Counted from the stretch's first letter, positions 16,372-27,200 are shown. The stretch: DNA of 36,846 bases from an uncultured Clostridia bacterium (GCA_947624575.1 CANQKY010000012.1:1-36846), one strand, 5' to 3'. The notes: generated by a model from the sequence alone, not told the origin. Made by a program: numbers and translations.

Positions 16372-16400
16372 TTGCTTCCGTTGTCAACGCATGATATACT
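16372..16400 (+). promoter_or_regulatory. Promoter of the second GH18 gene
   Basis: TTGCTT (16372-16377) and TATACT (16395-16400) with a 17-base spacer, starting 9 bases after the preceding terminator. The -10 is identical to that of the first GH18 gene. Confidence 0.7.
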
Positions 16401-16459
16401 GGAGGTAATTGGAAGCCGCATGACAGTCTGACCGTTTTGCGGAGAGATCGGAGGAAAAG

Positions 16460-19411
16460 ATGATGAAGAAAAAATGGTGCTGCCTGATCCTGGCGATTGC
16501 CATGGTGTTCACCTCCCTGACCCCGTTTGGGGTGGTGGCGGCGGATCAAACGGTCACGCTGCATGATGAAACGACCGCAAGGGTAACTCTCCAAGGCGCC
16601 ACGGGGCAGAATCAGCACAATGCGCCGGTGTACAAGATCACCTCCGATTTGTCGGCGGGGACTGCCAAATACACCTTCGCGCAGGATTTTTCATCTTGGA
16701 GCGGGCAGTGGTGGCAGGATAAGATGTGGCTGCAGATGTCCGGCAGTGACCTGATCGCCGGCGATACCCTGTCCTTTCAGGTGAAAGCCTCGTCCGATAC
16801 GGTTGCGAAGCAGGTGGTCGAGAAGCTGAATATCGAATTTCGCACCTCTACCGGCGATGCAAGCGGAAAGACGGCGGGGGATTGCGGCAGTTATGCCGTA
16901 AAGACCGAGGAGCCGAATACCTACCGGTTTGAGATTCCCTACACGGCGTTTGCGTTCGAAGGAACGCCCTTTACACCCGCAAAGGGGAGTACCTATTATC
17001 TCACCGTCACCTTCAAGGCACAGGACCCTGTGTCCTCCGCCGGACTTGCGATTCAAAACGAGTGGATCGAGTATGCCGATTTTTCCGCCTGCCGGAATAC
17101 AGAAACTTCGCTCGAAATGAGCGAAGCAGATCGTGTTTCCGTTTCGGTCGAAAGTCCAAGCGGTCTGTTTGATGTCGCTGTCAGCAACCGGCTTCCGGCG
17201 GACAACAGGACGTACGCCGGTATTTCCGGCGCAAAGCTGGAGCTGCACCGCGATGCCGCGCTGACCCTCACCGCACGGTCGGTGGCGGGCAAGCTGTTTT
17301 TGCATTGGGAAAAGGACGGCAGTGCATATCAAAGCGAGAAAACCGTGACAGTATCCGGTGACGATCTGACCGACGGTGTCTCTTTCACGGCGGTCTACCG
17401 CGATCTGCCGACCGAAGCGGAGGACGGCACACCGATTTTCCACGGCACCCCTTGGACGAGCGGGACGGCGGGCAGCAAGCTCCAGCTGATGCTGGACGGC
17501 GAGACGCGGATCAACCGCGTCAGTCTCAACGAGAGCACGACCGGCTCGGTGCAGACCTTCCATCTGGAGGTACTGCAAAACGGGGCGTGGGTCACGGTGT
17601 ATGATAATGACTATATCGCTCACGACCGCAACTGCATTTTGCCCGAAGATGTGACCACCTCGGCGATTCGGCTGGTGGCGGACACTCTCAACGGAAGCAC
17701 GACCATCACCGATTTCACCGCGGATTATCAGGCGAGCATTGAGAATGCCGATTTTATGAATCTCAGCTATGTGTCCTGCCAGTGGTATGAGAAAAAGCAG
17801 TTTGGCTACCACTCCGAGCAGTACAATACCGCAACCGACATCATCATGCTCGGCAACTTCCGGTTTGATTCGGCGGGCAATTTCAAGCTGGTGCCGGAGT
17901 CCCGCTACAATACTGTGCCGGCGGCGGATCAGAATAGGAAAGACGATATTGTTGGGCTGGACCCTACCTCCGAAGATGCGGTCGGTCTGATGAGCGGTTG
18001 GGTGGAGACGGTCAAGGACGGTATTCCGCGTCTCAAAAGCGGGGACAGTCGGCTTTGGATTTCGCTGACCGGCAACGATAACGCCAAGCAGTCCACCGCC
18101 TTCAATACCGAGGAAACCCGCCGGAAATTCGCGCAAGATGTGGCGGCGTTCGCTAAACAGTACGGACTTTATGGCGTCGATGTGGACTGGGAGTACCCCA
18201 ATCCGAACCAGCAGGCGGTTAACGCATTTCGTGTGATGCTTTCCGCATTGTCGGAGGAGCTTCACAAGGTTGGCGTCAAGCTGTCCTGCACGCTCTGCCC
18301 CGCCTATAAGGAAAACCTGCGTTCGCAGGAATTTGAGGTGCTCGACTATGTCTATTGGATGACCTATACCAATGTGAAGAATGAAGAAAAGGTCAAGGGT
18401 CAGGTTCCATATTACCATATGCGCGAGCTGGTGGAAAACAGCATCAGTCGTGGCTGCGATCCGAGCAAGATCATCGTCGGTCTGCCTTACTTCGGGAAAC
18501 CGGCAGGAAAGCCTGCCGCTACCTTCAGCAGTCTTTATGCCACCTATCAGCAGGAGCATGAAGGTCAGCCCTTCCCGAAAGGGCTCAACCGGATCGACAT
18601 GAACGGCGACACCTACTATTATAACGGCGCCTATCTGCTTCAGGATAAGGTGGCATACGCCGCCGATCTCGGCTGCGCCGGCGTCTTTACCTGGTGGCCC
18701 TCGCAGGATATTCAGGTCTTTGCCGACGGCGAAACCAAGGAGATGGGGAGCGTCACCGCCGAGGGTGAGGATTCACTGGTGCGTGCCGTTTACGAGGCGG
18801 TTCGTCGGTTTACCGGCTTGAACCCGATCCGCACCGATTATACCGAAATGGAAGCGGAATTGGAAAAAGTACCGGAGGATCTGACCGACTACACGCCGGA
18901 GTCTGCGGCAAGGCTGCGCGACGCGGTCGATGCGATCGACTGGAACCTCAACTATCTTGCCACAGAGCAGGCGCGGTATGATGAACAGCTGCAAGCGCTT
19001 AAGGACGCGATTGCCGGACTGGAATATCAAACTGCCGACTATGCGGCGGTGGACGCGGCGCTCCAAAAGGTGCCGGAGGACCTCTCCGGTTATACCGCCG
19101 AAACGGCGAAAGCAGTAGAGGACGCGGTACAAGCGGTAGAACGCGGTCTGCCGTTCACCGAACAGGCGAGGGTAGACGCCATGGCGAAAGCCATCGAGGA
19201 CGCGGTCGCGGCATTGGAGAAAGCCGAAAACCCCGCCCTGCTCGGTGACATCGACGGGGACGGCAAGGTGAGCGTCACCGACGCGCTGGAGATCCTCCGC
19301 ATGGCGGTGGGACTGAGTACCCCGACTGCCAATGCCGACATGGACGGTATGAACGGCGTGACGGTGGCCGACGCACTGGCAGCCCTCCGCATCGCGGTCG
19401 GCTTAGCGTAA
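16460..19411 (+). CDS. Large secreted GH18-family glycosidase with dockerin
   Basis: A 983-residue multidomain enzyme related to its upstream neighbour. Order: signal peptide (about 1-28); a beta-rich, possibly carbohydrate-binding domain (about 30-215); an InlB-type repeat-like domain (about 222-312, with LFLHWEKDGSAYQSEKTVTV); a discoidin/F5-8C-like domain (about 320-430); a GH18 barrel (about 435-790) with YGVDVDWEYP (catalytic acid E578); two FIVAR-like helical linkers (about 800-920); and a type I dockerin from about residue 929 (DIDGDGKVSVTDALEIL and a second, shorter repeat). The barrel parallels the first enzyme, including Tyr replacing the first Asp of the motif. Two adjacent ATGs (16460, 16463) follow GGAGG; the second has slightly better spacing, and the product is otherwise unchanged. 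Confidence 0.9.
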   Translation: MMKKKWCCLILAIAMVFTSLTPFGVVAADQTVTLHDETTARVTLQGATGQNQHNAPVYKITSDLSAGTAKYTFAQDFSSWSGQWWQDKMWLQMSGSDLIAGDTLSFQVKASSDTVAKQVVEKLNIEFRTSTGDASGKTAGDCGSYAVKTEEPNTYRFEIPYTAFAFEGTPFTPAKGSTYYLTVTFKAQDPVSSAGLAIQNEWIEYADFSACRNTETSLEMSEADRVSVSVESPSGLFDVAVSNRLPADNRTYAGISGAKLELHRDAALTLTARSVAGKLFLHWEKDGSAYQSEKTVTVSGDDLTDGVSFTAVYRDLPTEAEDGTPIFHGTPWTSGTAGSKLQLMLDGETRINRVSLNESTTGSVQTFHLEVLQNGAWVTVYDNDYIAHDRNCILPEDVTTSAIRLVADTLNGSTTITDFTADYQASIENADFMNLSYVSCQWYEKKQFGYHSEQYNTATDIIMLGNFRFDSAGNFKLVPESRYNTVPAADQNRKDDIVGLDPTSEDAVGLMSGWVETVKDGIPRLKSGDSRLWISLTGNDNAKQSTAFNTEETRRKFAQDVAAFAKQYGLYGVDVDWEYPNPNQQAVNAFRVMLSALSEELHKVGVKLSCTLCPAYKENLRSQEFEVLDYVYWMTYTNVKNEEKVKGQVPYYHMRELVENSISRGCDPSKIIVGLPYFGKPAGKPAATFSSLYATYQQEHEGQPFPKGLNRIDMNGDTYYYNGAYLLQDKVAYAADLGCAGVFTWWPSQDIQVFADGETKEMGSVTAEGEDSLVRAVYEAVRRFTGLNPIRTDYTEMEAELEKVPEDLTDYTPESAARLRDAVDAIDWNLNYLATEQARYDEQLQALKDAIAGLEYQTADYAAVDAALQKVPEDLSGYTAETAKAVEDAVQAVERGLPFTEQARVDAMAKAIEDAVAALEKAENPALLGDIDGDGKVSVTDALEILRMAVGLSTPTANADMDGMNGVTVADALAALRIAVGLA

Positions 19412-19420
19412 CATAAACAG

Positions 19421-19451
19421 AAAAAAGGCAGGTATTTTACCTGCCTTTTTT
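19421..19451. terminator. Bidirectional terminator
   Basis: A perfect 14-bp stem, AAAAAAGGCAGGTA with TACCTGCCTTTTTT, and a TTT loop. A and T runs on both arms allow it to work for the GH18 gene (+) and for the DUF421 gene (-), whose stop codon begins at the next base. Confidence 0.92.
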
Positions 19452-20159
19452 CTATTCCAAAACTCGTTGCTCCTGCATATCTCCTTGGCGCGGATAAACG
19501 GTCAGCGTGTCCTCGCCGCCGTATGTGGCAAGCAAAATTTCTTTGACGGGCGGCGCGTGCTGCTCCTGCAGCCGCTGCCGGAGCCACACTTCGTCCCGTC
19601 CGACTGCCTGCAAATGATGCCGCATGATATGCCCGTCCACGATCAGATTGGCAGTCAGTGTCGGCTCGGTCAACGGGATCGGGAAATCGCCTGCCACCGT
19701 CGGGCGCTTTGCCGCCTTAGGCAGAAAGGTGATCTGCCCGTTCGATTCCATCACGGCAAACGCAATATCGCTCAGATCAAAATACCCCTGCGTCCGCGCC
19801 TGTAACAGCAGATCGTTTAAGTCATACCGCAGCCGCCGCAGATTCCGCTCCACAATCTTTCCGTTTTGTATGATGACCACCGGAATACCGGTAAAAAACC
19901 GCCGGAGCTTGACGCTTTTCATGGTGCAAAAGGCGATCAGCACCGAAATAAGCCCGTAGATCACCATGGCAAGGACGGCTTCCAGATAGGGCAGCTCGTG
20001 CGAGAACGCCATTTCACCGGCGATCGACCCGATCGAAATCCCAATCGCATAATCAAACACGGTCAGCTGGGAGATTTGCTTTCGCCCCATCATGCGGGTG
20101 AGCAGAAACAGCACCGCGACCGATATGACAGAGCGCAGAACAATGTCCAATATTTGCAT
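19452..20159 (-). CDS. DUF421 (YetF-family) membrane protein
   Basis: A 235-residue protein. The N-terminal part has three hydrophobic helices (about 5-22, 38-55 and 62-80) around the conserved RMMGRKQISQLTVFDYAIGISIGSIAGEMA region, here seen as MMGRKQISQLTVFDYAIGI. The C-terminal part is a soluble domain with GIPVVIIQNGKI and RYDLNDLLLQARTQGYFDLSDIAFAVME, hallmarks of YetF/DUF421. B. subtilis YetF-type proteins act in membrane-associated spore or stress processes, but no precise reaction is established. A longer reading exists, but ATG 20159 has GGAGGGGT just upstream. It stands alone, divergent from hrcA. Confidence 0.92.
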   Translation of the reverse strand: MQILDIVLRSVISVAVLFLLTRMMGRKQISQLTVFDYAIGISIGSIAGEMAFSHELPYLEAVLAMVIYGLISVLIAFCTMKSVKLRRFFTGIPVVIIQNGKIVERNLRRLRYDLNDLLLQARTQGYFDLSDIAFAVMESNGQITFLPKAAKRPTVAGDFPIPLTEPTLTANLIVDGHIMRHHLQAVGRDEVWLRQRLQEQHAPPVKEILLATYGGEDTLTVYPRQGDMQEQRVLE

Positions 20160-20251
20160 GCTACCCCTCCATTCCCATTTATTCTGTGGGCGGATAGAAG
20201 AAATATACAAAAAGTACGCAAAAAGTTCACAGCCTTTTTCTCTGACAATGC

Positions 20252-20280
20252 TTGACAGTAGAAGAAAAGGGTGGTATTCT
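20252..20280 (+). promoter_or_regulatory. Heat-shock operon promoter (sigma-A type)
   Basis: TTGACA (20252-20257) and TATTCT (20275-20280) with a 17-base spacer. The CIRCE operator begins 5 bases downstream, overlapping the expected start site. Confidence 0.85.
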
Positions 20281-20284
20281 TATG

Positions 20285-20311
20285 TTAGCACCCTGATAGG
20301 TAGAGTGCTAA
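20285..20311 (+). promoter_or_regulatory. CIRCE operator (HrcA binding site)
   Basis: Inverted repeat TTAGCACCC - 9 bases - GAGTGCTAA. The CIRCE consensus is TTAGCACTC-N9-GAGTGCTAA; only one base of the left arm differs. HrcA binding here would block the promoter of hrcA-grpE-dnaK-dnaJ until heat or unfolded protein titrates GroEL. Confidence 0.96.
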
Positions 20312-20355
20312 AACGGACGAACAACAGGCTGCAAGTGCAAGGGCAGGTGAGAAGG

Positions 20356-21402
20356 GTGCAGCTGGACGAAAGAAAAAGGCAGATACTGGCGGCAGTGGTG
20401 GACACCTTTATCCGCACGGGGGAGCCGGTCGGCTCGAAGGCGGTTCTGCCGATGCTGGACGTTTCGGTGTCAAGCGCCACGGTGCGAAATGATATGGCGG
20501 CGCTGGAGCGGCTGGGGCTTCTGGAGCAGCCGCACACCTCTGCGGGACGGGTGCCGTCTTATAGCGGCTACCGGTATTATATCCATCACCTGATGAAGCC
20601 GCAGCCTTTGACTGCCAGAGAAAAGCAGCAGATCGACCGTCTTTTGTCCGGCGTGGATCTAAACGGCGATATGGTGGTGGAGCAGGCGGTGGATTTGTTG
20701 GCGGAGCTCACCGGCTATGCCATTGTGGGTACGCGGTCGCTTCCGCACTTTTCGGTCATCACGCGGGTGGAGGTCATTCCGGCGGGGCGGCGGGTCTATG
20801 CGCTTTTGATGATTACCTCGGACGGCTCGGTGAAAAATAAGCTCTGTCGGCTGGAATTTGATCTCACCGAGGAACAGCTGCGGTTTTTTGAACGCTTCGT
20901 GCGGGAGAATGTGACCGGACTTCAGGTGGCGAGCATGAATCCCGCCATGATCCAGAATATGGCGGTGGCGCTGGGCAGCTATATGATGTCACTGTCGCCC
21001 TTGCTGTTCGGGATTTATGAGCTTTCCGCCAATATGCAAAAACGCCATGTCTCGATGAAGGGGGAGGAAAAGCTGCTGGCGCAGGAGGGCGTCGATCCCG
21101 GTGAGGTGATCGCCCTGATCCGCCGGAAGGAGGACCTTTCCCGCCTGCTGGTCGATGCCTTTGACGGGATTCATGTCCTGTTTGGAGAGGAAAACAGCGG
21201 GTTTGCAATTGGCAATTCCAGTCTGATCTTGTCAAGCTATGGCAAAAAGGGCGAGGTTGAGGGCAGTCTCGGTCTGATCGGTCCGATTCGGATCAACTAC
21301 CGGCATATCATACCCTATATGGAATACTTTTCCGATCGCATGACCCGCATGCTGTCGGATATAAACGAGGACAGAAAGGAGCAGAAAACGAATGGAGAAT
21401 GA
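20356..21402 (+). CDS. hrcA: Heat-inducible transcription repressor HrcA
   Basis: A 348-residue repressor. The N-terminal winged helix reads QLDERKRQILAAVVDTFI, then PVGSKAVL and VSSATVRNDMAALERLGLLEQPHTSAGRVPS (about residues 2-70), the HrcA recognition region. A GAF-like dimerisation domain follows, with the conserved C-terminal SLGLIGPIRINYRHIIPYMEYFSDRM region. No ATG lies between the promoter/CIRCE and this domain; GTG 20356 with AGGTGA 5 bases upstream is the best start, with GTG 20347 as an alternative. It overlaps grpE by 11 bases. It represses its own operon through the CIRCE site upstream. Confidence 0.95.
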   Translation: MQLDERKRQILAAVVDTFIRTGEPVGSKAVLPMLDVSVSSATVRNDMAALERLGLLEQPHTSAGRVPSYSGYRYYIHHLMKPQPLTAREKQQIDRLLSGVDLNGDMVVEQAVDLLAELTGYAIVGTRSLPHFSVITRVEVIPAGRRVYALLMITSDGSVKNKLCRLEFDLTEEQLRFFERFVRENVTGLQVASMNPAMIQNMAVALGSYMMSLSPLLFGIYELSANMQKRHVSMKGEEKLLAQEGVDPGEVIALIRRKEDLSRLLVDAFDGIHVLFGEENSGFAIGNSSLILSSYGKKGEVEGSLGLIGPIRINYRHIIPYMEYFSDRMTRMLSDINEDRKEQKTNGE

Positions 21403-21907
21403 GGAAAAGGAGCTTTCGACTCCGGCGGAGGAAGCCGAAGCGGAGCAGGCAGTACCGGAGGAACCGGACGAGATGGCAAAGCTCACCGAGGAGATTGCAC
21501 AGCTAAACGACAGGTTATTGCGCTCTGCCGCCGAGTTTGATAACTTTCGCAAACGCACCGCGCGGGAAAAGGCGGAGCTGTATCAGGACGCGACGGTGAA
21601 ATGCGTGGCGGAGCTTCTTCCGGTGCTGGATAATTTCGAACGGGCGTTGGAAGCGCAAACCGAGGAAAGCGAGCTGCGCCGCGGTGTGGAGATGATCCTC
21701 ACCCAGCTAAAGGAGGCGTTTGCAAAGCTCGGCGTGACCGAGATCGAGGCACAGGGCAAGCCCTTTGACCCGATGCTCCACAACGCCGTGAATCAGACCG
21801 AGGATCCGGCGTATGATAAGAACACCGTCTGCCAGGTTTTGCAGAAAGGGTATCGGCTGAATGACAAGGTGATCCGCCACGCCATGGTTGTCGTGGCTAA
21901 TCCATAA
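21392..21907 (+). CDS. grpE: Nucleotide exchange factor GrpE
   Basis: A 171-residue co-chaperone that releases ADP from DnaK. It has an acidic, low-complexity N-terminus (about 1-30), a long helical dimerisation region containing LLRSAAEFDNFRKRTAREK, and the C-terminal beta domain with FDPMLHNAVNQTED and GYRLNDKVIRHAMVVVA. Length and order are standard. The start lies inside hrcA, with AAAGGAG about 8 bases upstream, so expression is coupled to hrcA. Confidence 0.97.
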   Translation: MENEEKELSTPAEEAEAEQAVPEEPDEMAKLTEEIAQLNDRLLRSAAEFDNFRKRTAREKAELYQDATVKCVAELLPVLDNFERALEAQTEESELRRGVEMILTQLKEAFAKLGVTEIEAQGKPFDPMLHNAVNQTEDPAYDKNTVCQVLQKGYRLNDKVIRHAMVVVANP

Positions 21908-21927
21908 ACCCATAACCAAAAGATTAG

Positions 21928-23799
<1,872 letters not shown>

Positions 23800-23816
23800 G
23801 TTAAGGGTGGCAGATT

Positions 23817-24968
23817 TTGGCGGACAAACGAGATTACTATGAAGTGCTGGGTGTTTCGCGCGACGCTTCGGAGGACGAGATCAAAAAGGCGTACCGGAAG
23901 CTGGCGATGAAATATCACCCCGATGTCAATCCCGGCGATCGGGCGGCGGAGGAAAAGTTCAAGGAGGCAAACGAAGCCTACGAGGTACTTTCCGACAGCG
24001 ATAAAAAAGCCCGCTATGACCAGTTCGGTCACGCGGGGGTGGACCCGTCCTTTCAGGGCGGTGGTGCCGGAGCGGGCTTTGGCGGCATGGATTTCGGCGA
24101 TCTGGGGGATATTTTCGAGGGCTTTTTCGGCGGCGGCTTTGGCGGACGCGGACGGACGGCGAATCCGAATGCGCCAAGGCGGGGCGGCGATGTCCGCGCG
24201 GCGGTGGCAATCAACTTTTTGGAGGCTTGCCACGGCGTAAAGCGGACGGTGGAGACCACGGTACAGCATACCTGTGACGCCTGCCACGGCACCGGCGCGA
24301 AAGCCGGTACGTCACCCAAAACCTGTCCGACCTGCAACGGTCAGGGACAGGTGCGGGTCGCCCAGCGTACACCGTTTGGGAATATCGCCACCGCCCGCAC
24401 CTGCGACCGGTGCGGCGGCAGAGGCAAGATCATCGAAACACCCTGTAATGACTGCGGCGGAAGCGGCAGAAAGCGGGCAACGCAGAAGATCGAGGTCACG
24501 ATCCCAGCCGGTATCGACGATGGGCAGACCCTGTCGGTACGGGGGAAAGGGGACGCCGGCTTAAACGGCGGACCTGCCGGCGATCTGCATGTTATGGTCA
24601 CGGTGCGTCCCGATGTGCTGTTTCGGCGTGAAGGCTACGACATTTTCTGCGAGATCCCGATCACCTATACACAGGCGGCACTCGGCGCAGAGGTGGTCGT
24701 GCCGACCATCGACGGCAAGGTGAAATACAATGTGCCGGAGGGTACGCAGCCCGGCACCACGGTGCGGCTGCGCGGCAAGGGTGTGCCCTATGTGAATAAC
24801 GCTCGCCGCCGCGGCGACCAGTATGTGGAAATGACGGTGGAGGTGCCGAGGGATTTAAGCCGTCAGCAGCGGGAGGCGCTCCGCCGGTTTGAGGACTCGC
24901 TGGACGAGAAAAACTACAAAAAGCGAAAGAGCTTCTTCGATAAGGTAAAAGAGAAATTTTCCGACTAA
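23817..24968 (+). CDS. dnaJ: Chaperone protein DnaJ (Hsp40, type I)
   Basis: A 383-residue, complete type I DnaJ: J domain (about 5-70) with the HPD motif in [10 protein letters not shown]; a Gly/Phe-rich region (about 75-125); a zinc-binding domain with four repeats [24 protein letters not shown] and CNDCGGSG; and the C-terminal substrate-binding domains. It stimulates DnaK ATPase and delivers clients. The start codon is TTG at 23817 with GGTGG 6 bases upstream; no ATG precedes the conserved [10 protein letters not shown]. It lies 17 bases after dnaK and is the last gene of the heat-shock operon. Confidence 0.97.
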   Translation: MADKRDYYEVLGVSRDASEDEIKKAYRKLAMKYHPDVNPGDRAAEEKFKEANEAYEVLSDSDKKARYDQFGHAGVDPSFQGGGAGAGFGGMDFGDLGDIFEGFFGGGFGGRGRTANPNAPRRGGDVRAAVAINFLEACHGVKRTVETTVQHTCDACHGTGAKAGTSPKTCPTCNGQGQVRVAQRTPFGNIATARTCDRCGGRGKIIETPCNDCGGSGRKRATQKIEVTIPAGIDDGQTLSVRGKGDAGLNGGPAGDLHVMVTVRPDVLFRREGYDIFCEIPITYTQAALGAEVVVPTIDGKVKYNVPEGTQPGTTVRLRGKGVPYVNNARRRGDQYVEMTVEVPRDLSRQQREALRRFEDSLDEKNYKKRKSFFDKVKEKFSD

Positions 24969-25004
24969 AAAAGCAGGCTGTTCACAAACGAACAGCCTGC
25001 TTTT
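24969..25004 (+). terminator. Terminator after dnaJ
   Basis: A perfect 15-bp stem, AAAAGCAGGCTGTTC with GAACAGCCTGCTTTT, and a 6-base loop. Flanking A and T runs also suit the convergent gene on the minus strand, whose stop lies at 25006. Confidence 0.93.
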
Positions 25005-25005
25005 G

Positions 25006-26223
25006 TCAGTCTATCGTCAAAAACAGATTCATGATTTCAGGCCCTTTTGTGACGACCACACCGGTTTTAGCGGCGTGTGCTTCGTCCAGACAATCGACCG
25101 GCGCCTTTTTCGTTCCGTTTTTGTGGTAGATCAAAAACGGAACCGGATCGGAGGTGTGGGTACGCAGCGAAAGCGGAGTGGCATGATCGGGCAGGATCAT
25201 CACCTTGTAATCGTCGTATTCCTCCAATGCCGTAAGCAGTGGCGAGAGGATTTTGTGGTCGATCAGTGAGATCGACTTCGGCTTGTTTTCGATCTCGTGC
25301 CGGTGTCCGCACTCGTCAGGCGCTTCCACATGAATGTATACAAAATCGCTGCCCTGTTTTAAAGCACGGATCGCGGCGTCCGCCTTTCCCGAAAAATTCG
25401 TGTCGATATAGCCGGTCGCGCCCTCAATATCCGGCACCGTCATGCCTGCCAGCTTGCCGATTCCTTTGACCAGGTCCACGGCGGAGATCACCGTCCCGCG
25501 CAGACCGGTTTTTTCCTCAAAGCTCTGCAGGGCGGTCGCCTTTCCCTCACCCCACAGCCAGATGCTGTTGGCAGGGCGAAGCCCGCGTGCAATCCGCGCT
25601 CGGTTGATCGGGTGATCTTTGAGCAGATCATAGCTTTCTTTCATCATCTCAATAAGCAGCGGCGCGGCGTTCGGGTGGCTGGAGAGATGTTCTGTGATCT
25701 TCTGTCCGGTAATATCATGGGGCGGGGTCAGTGTGCCGACCTCCATCGTGCCGTGATCCCAAATCAGACAGTGGCGGTAGCTCACACCGGCATAAAAGGA
25801 AAAGCTGTCGCTGTTAAACCGCTTAGCCAATGCCTTTACAAGCTCTGCCGCCTCCTCGGAGGAGATATCGTCCGCGCAGTAATCCACCATGGTTTTCTCG
25901 GTGTACGGTTCCTCCTCCGAGAGAGTGACCAGATTGCAGCGCAGCGCAATATCGGTCGGCTTCATTTTGATCCCGATCGACGCCGCCTCCAGCGGCGAAC
26001 GCCCCGAATAGCAGACAAACGGATCGTACCCCATCACCGAAAGATTTGCCACATCGCTGCCGGGTTTGAGACCGTCCGCGACCGTCTGCACCAAGCCCAC
26101 ATAACCGTCTGCGGCAAGGCGGTTCATCGCCGGTTTGTCGGCGACCGCCATCGGCGTTTTTCCGCTCAGTTCGGGGACGGGATAATCCGCCATACCGTCA
26201 CAAAGCAATACCACATATTTCAT
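25006..26223 (-). CDS. apgM: Cofactor-independent phosphoglycerate mutase, archaeal type (or related homoserine kinase)
   Basis: A 405-residue member of the alkaline-phosphatase superfamily. Metal-binding and active-site elements are VLLCDGMADYP at the N-terminus, the phosphoryl-accepting Ser region GLKPGSDVANLSVMGYDP, HVEAPDECGHRHE, and ILPDHATPLS near the C-terminus. It fits the archaeal-type iPGM subfamily (about 400 residues), distinct from the roughly 510-residue bacterial GpmI. Closely related bacterial proteins have been proposed as alternative homoserine kinases, so either 3-PG/2-PG interconversion or homoserine phosphorylation is possible; there is no threonine gene nearby to decide. 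Its start overlaps the end of the rluA-type gene by four bases (same strand), so it is the second gene of a two-gene operon. Confidence 0.87.
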   Translation of the reverse strand: MKYVVLLCDGMADYPVPELSGKTPMAVADKPAMNRLAADGYVGLVQTVADGLKPGSDVANLSVMGYDPFVCYSGRSPLEAASIGIKMKPTDIALRCNLVTLSEEEPYTEKTMVDYCADDISSEEAAELVKALAKRFNSDSFSFYAGVSYRHCLIWDHGTMEVGTLTPPHDITGQKITEHLSSHPNAAPLLIEMMKESYDLLKDHPINRARIARGLRPANSIWLWGEGKATALQSFEEKTGLRGTVISAVDLVKGIGKLAGMTVPDIEGATGYIDTNFSGKADAAIRALKQGSDFVYIHVEAPDECGHRHEIENKPKSISLIDHKILSPLLTALEEYDDYKVMILPDHATPLSLRTHTSDPVPFLIYHKNGTKKAPVDCLDEAHAAKTGVVVTKGPEIMNLFLTID

Positions 26224-27200
26224 CGGACATCTTCCTTTCGTTCTCCGTACAGCCTGCCGGCGGAAAAATCGTCGGCAAACGGAATAGAATGCAATCTAAA
26301 ACTCTGCCCCGCCAGATAGGACAGAATGCCCGCCTCACGGAATGTAAACCGCACGCGGTAGGCGCAAAGCGCCTGATAGGGGTATCCCTGCGCCTTTGCC
26401 GATCGGTTGACGCCGTACTTCCCGTCCCCGAACAGCGGGTGACCGATATGAGCCATCTGCGCTCTGATCTGATGAGTGCGACCGGTCAGAAGCTTAATTT
26501 CAACGAGGGACAGTCCGTTTTTGCTCTCCACCACCCGATAGGCGGTTTTCACCGTTTTGCCGTTTGGCACCGGCTTGTCAAAAATGTCCACCCGATTTTG
26601 CGTACAGTCCTTTTTCAGATAGTGGGTCAGCACAGCTTCGGGCAGATCGGGCGTCCCGTTTATCAGGCAGAGATACCGTTTTTCGATCTCTCTTGTCCTC
26701 AGCTTTTCGCTGATGATCCGCAGTGTTTCGGCGTCCTTTGCTGCCAGTACAATGCCGGAGGTGTTCCGGTCGATCCGGTTGCAGAGGGCAGGCGCAAAGG
26801 ATTGCTCCTCATCGGGGCGGTACTCGCCCTTTTGATAGAGATAGTGCTGTACCCGCAGCAAAAGGGTATCGGTGCTGCCTCGGTCATCGTCATGAACTAC
26901 CAGACCGGCGGGCTTGTTGATGAGCAACAGATGCCGATCCTCATAAACGGTGTCCAGCTCGGGCGGCACCCGCAAGAAGGGCAGGGCAGAAGGCTCATTC
27001 TCCTCCAGCCGCAGGTAAAGCTGTATGCTGTCGCCCTCGCAGAGCTTTTGCTCGGGGGTGCAGCGTTTGCCGTTGCACTTGATCTTCTTCTGCCTGATGC
27101 TGCGGTAGACAAGACCCGCGGAGAGTTGGGGCATCGCCTTTCGGAGGAATTTGTCCAGCCGTTGTCCGGCGTCGTTTTTGCCGATAGTAAGCTCCCGCAT
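26220..27200 (-). CDS. RluA-family rRNA/tRNA pseudouridine synthase
   Basis: A 326-residue protein. An N-terminal S4 RNA-binding domain (about 1-65; AGQRLDKFLRKAMPQL) precedes the catalytic domain with INKPAGLVVH and the motif NRIDRNTSGIVLAAKD, containing the catalytic Asp (usual form HRLDRDTSG). GRTHQIRAQMAHIGHPLFGDGKYG is also typical. It isomerises uridine to pseudouridine in rRNA or tRNA; RluC/RluD-type specificity cannot be fixed from sequence alone. A GGGGGTG site precedes ATG 27200 and a good promoter lies just upstream. Confidence 0.92.
   Translation of the reverse strand: MRELTIGKNDAGQRLDKFLRKAMPQLSAGLVYRSIRQKKIKCNGKRCTPEQKLCEGDSIQLYLRLEENEPSALPFLRVPPELDTVYEDRHLLLINKPAGLVVHDDDRGSTDTLLLRVQHYLYQKGEYRPDEEQSFAPALCNRIDRNTSGIVLAAKDAETLRIISEKLRTREIEKRYLCLINGTPDLPEAVLTHYLKKDCTQNRVDIFDKPVPNGKTVKTAYRVVESKNGLSLVEIKLLTGRTHQIRAQMAHIGHPLFGDGKYGVNRSAKAQGYPYQALCAYRVRFTFREAGILSYLAGQSFRLHSIPFADDFSAGRLYGERKEDVR

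Noticed and set aside
16691..18559. A 622-codon open frame antisense to the second GH18 gene
   Set aside because: It is a compositional shadow of the real gene. The antisense translation shows no domain, and the plus-strand gene has signal peptide, GH18 motif and dockerin.
20092..20355. Extended N-terminus of HrcA from an upstream ATG
   Set aside because: That start would lie before the promoter and CIRCE operator and inside the divergent DUF421 gene. GTG 20356 begins exactly at the conserved HrcA N-terminus.
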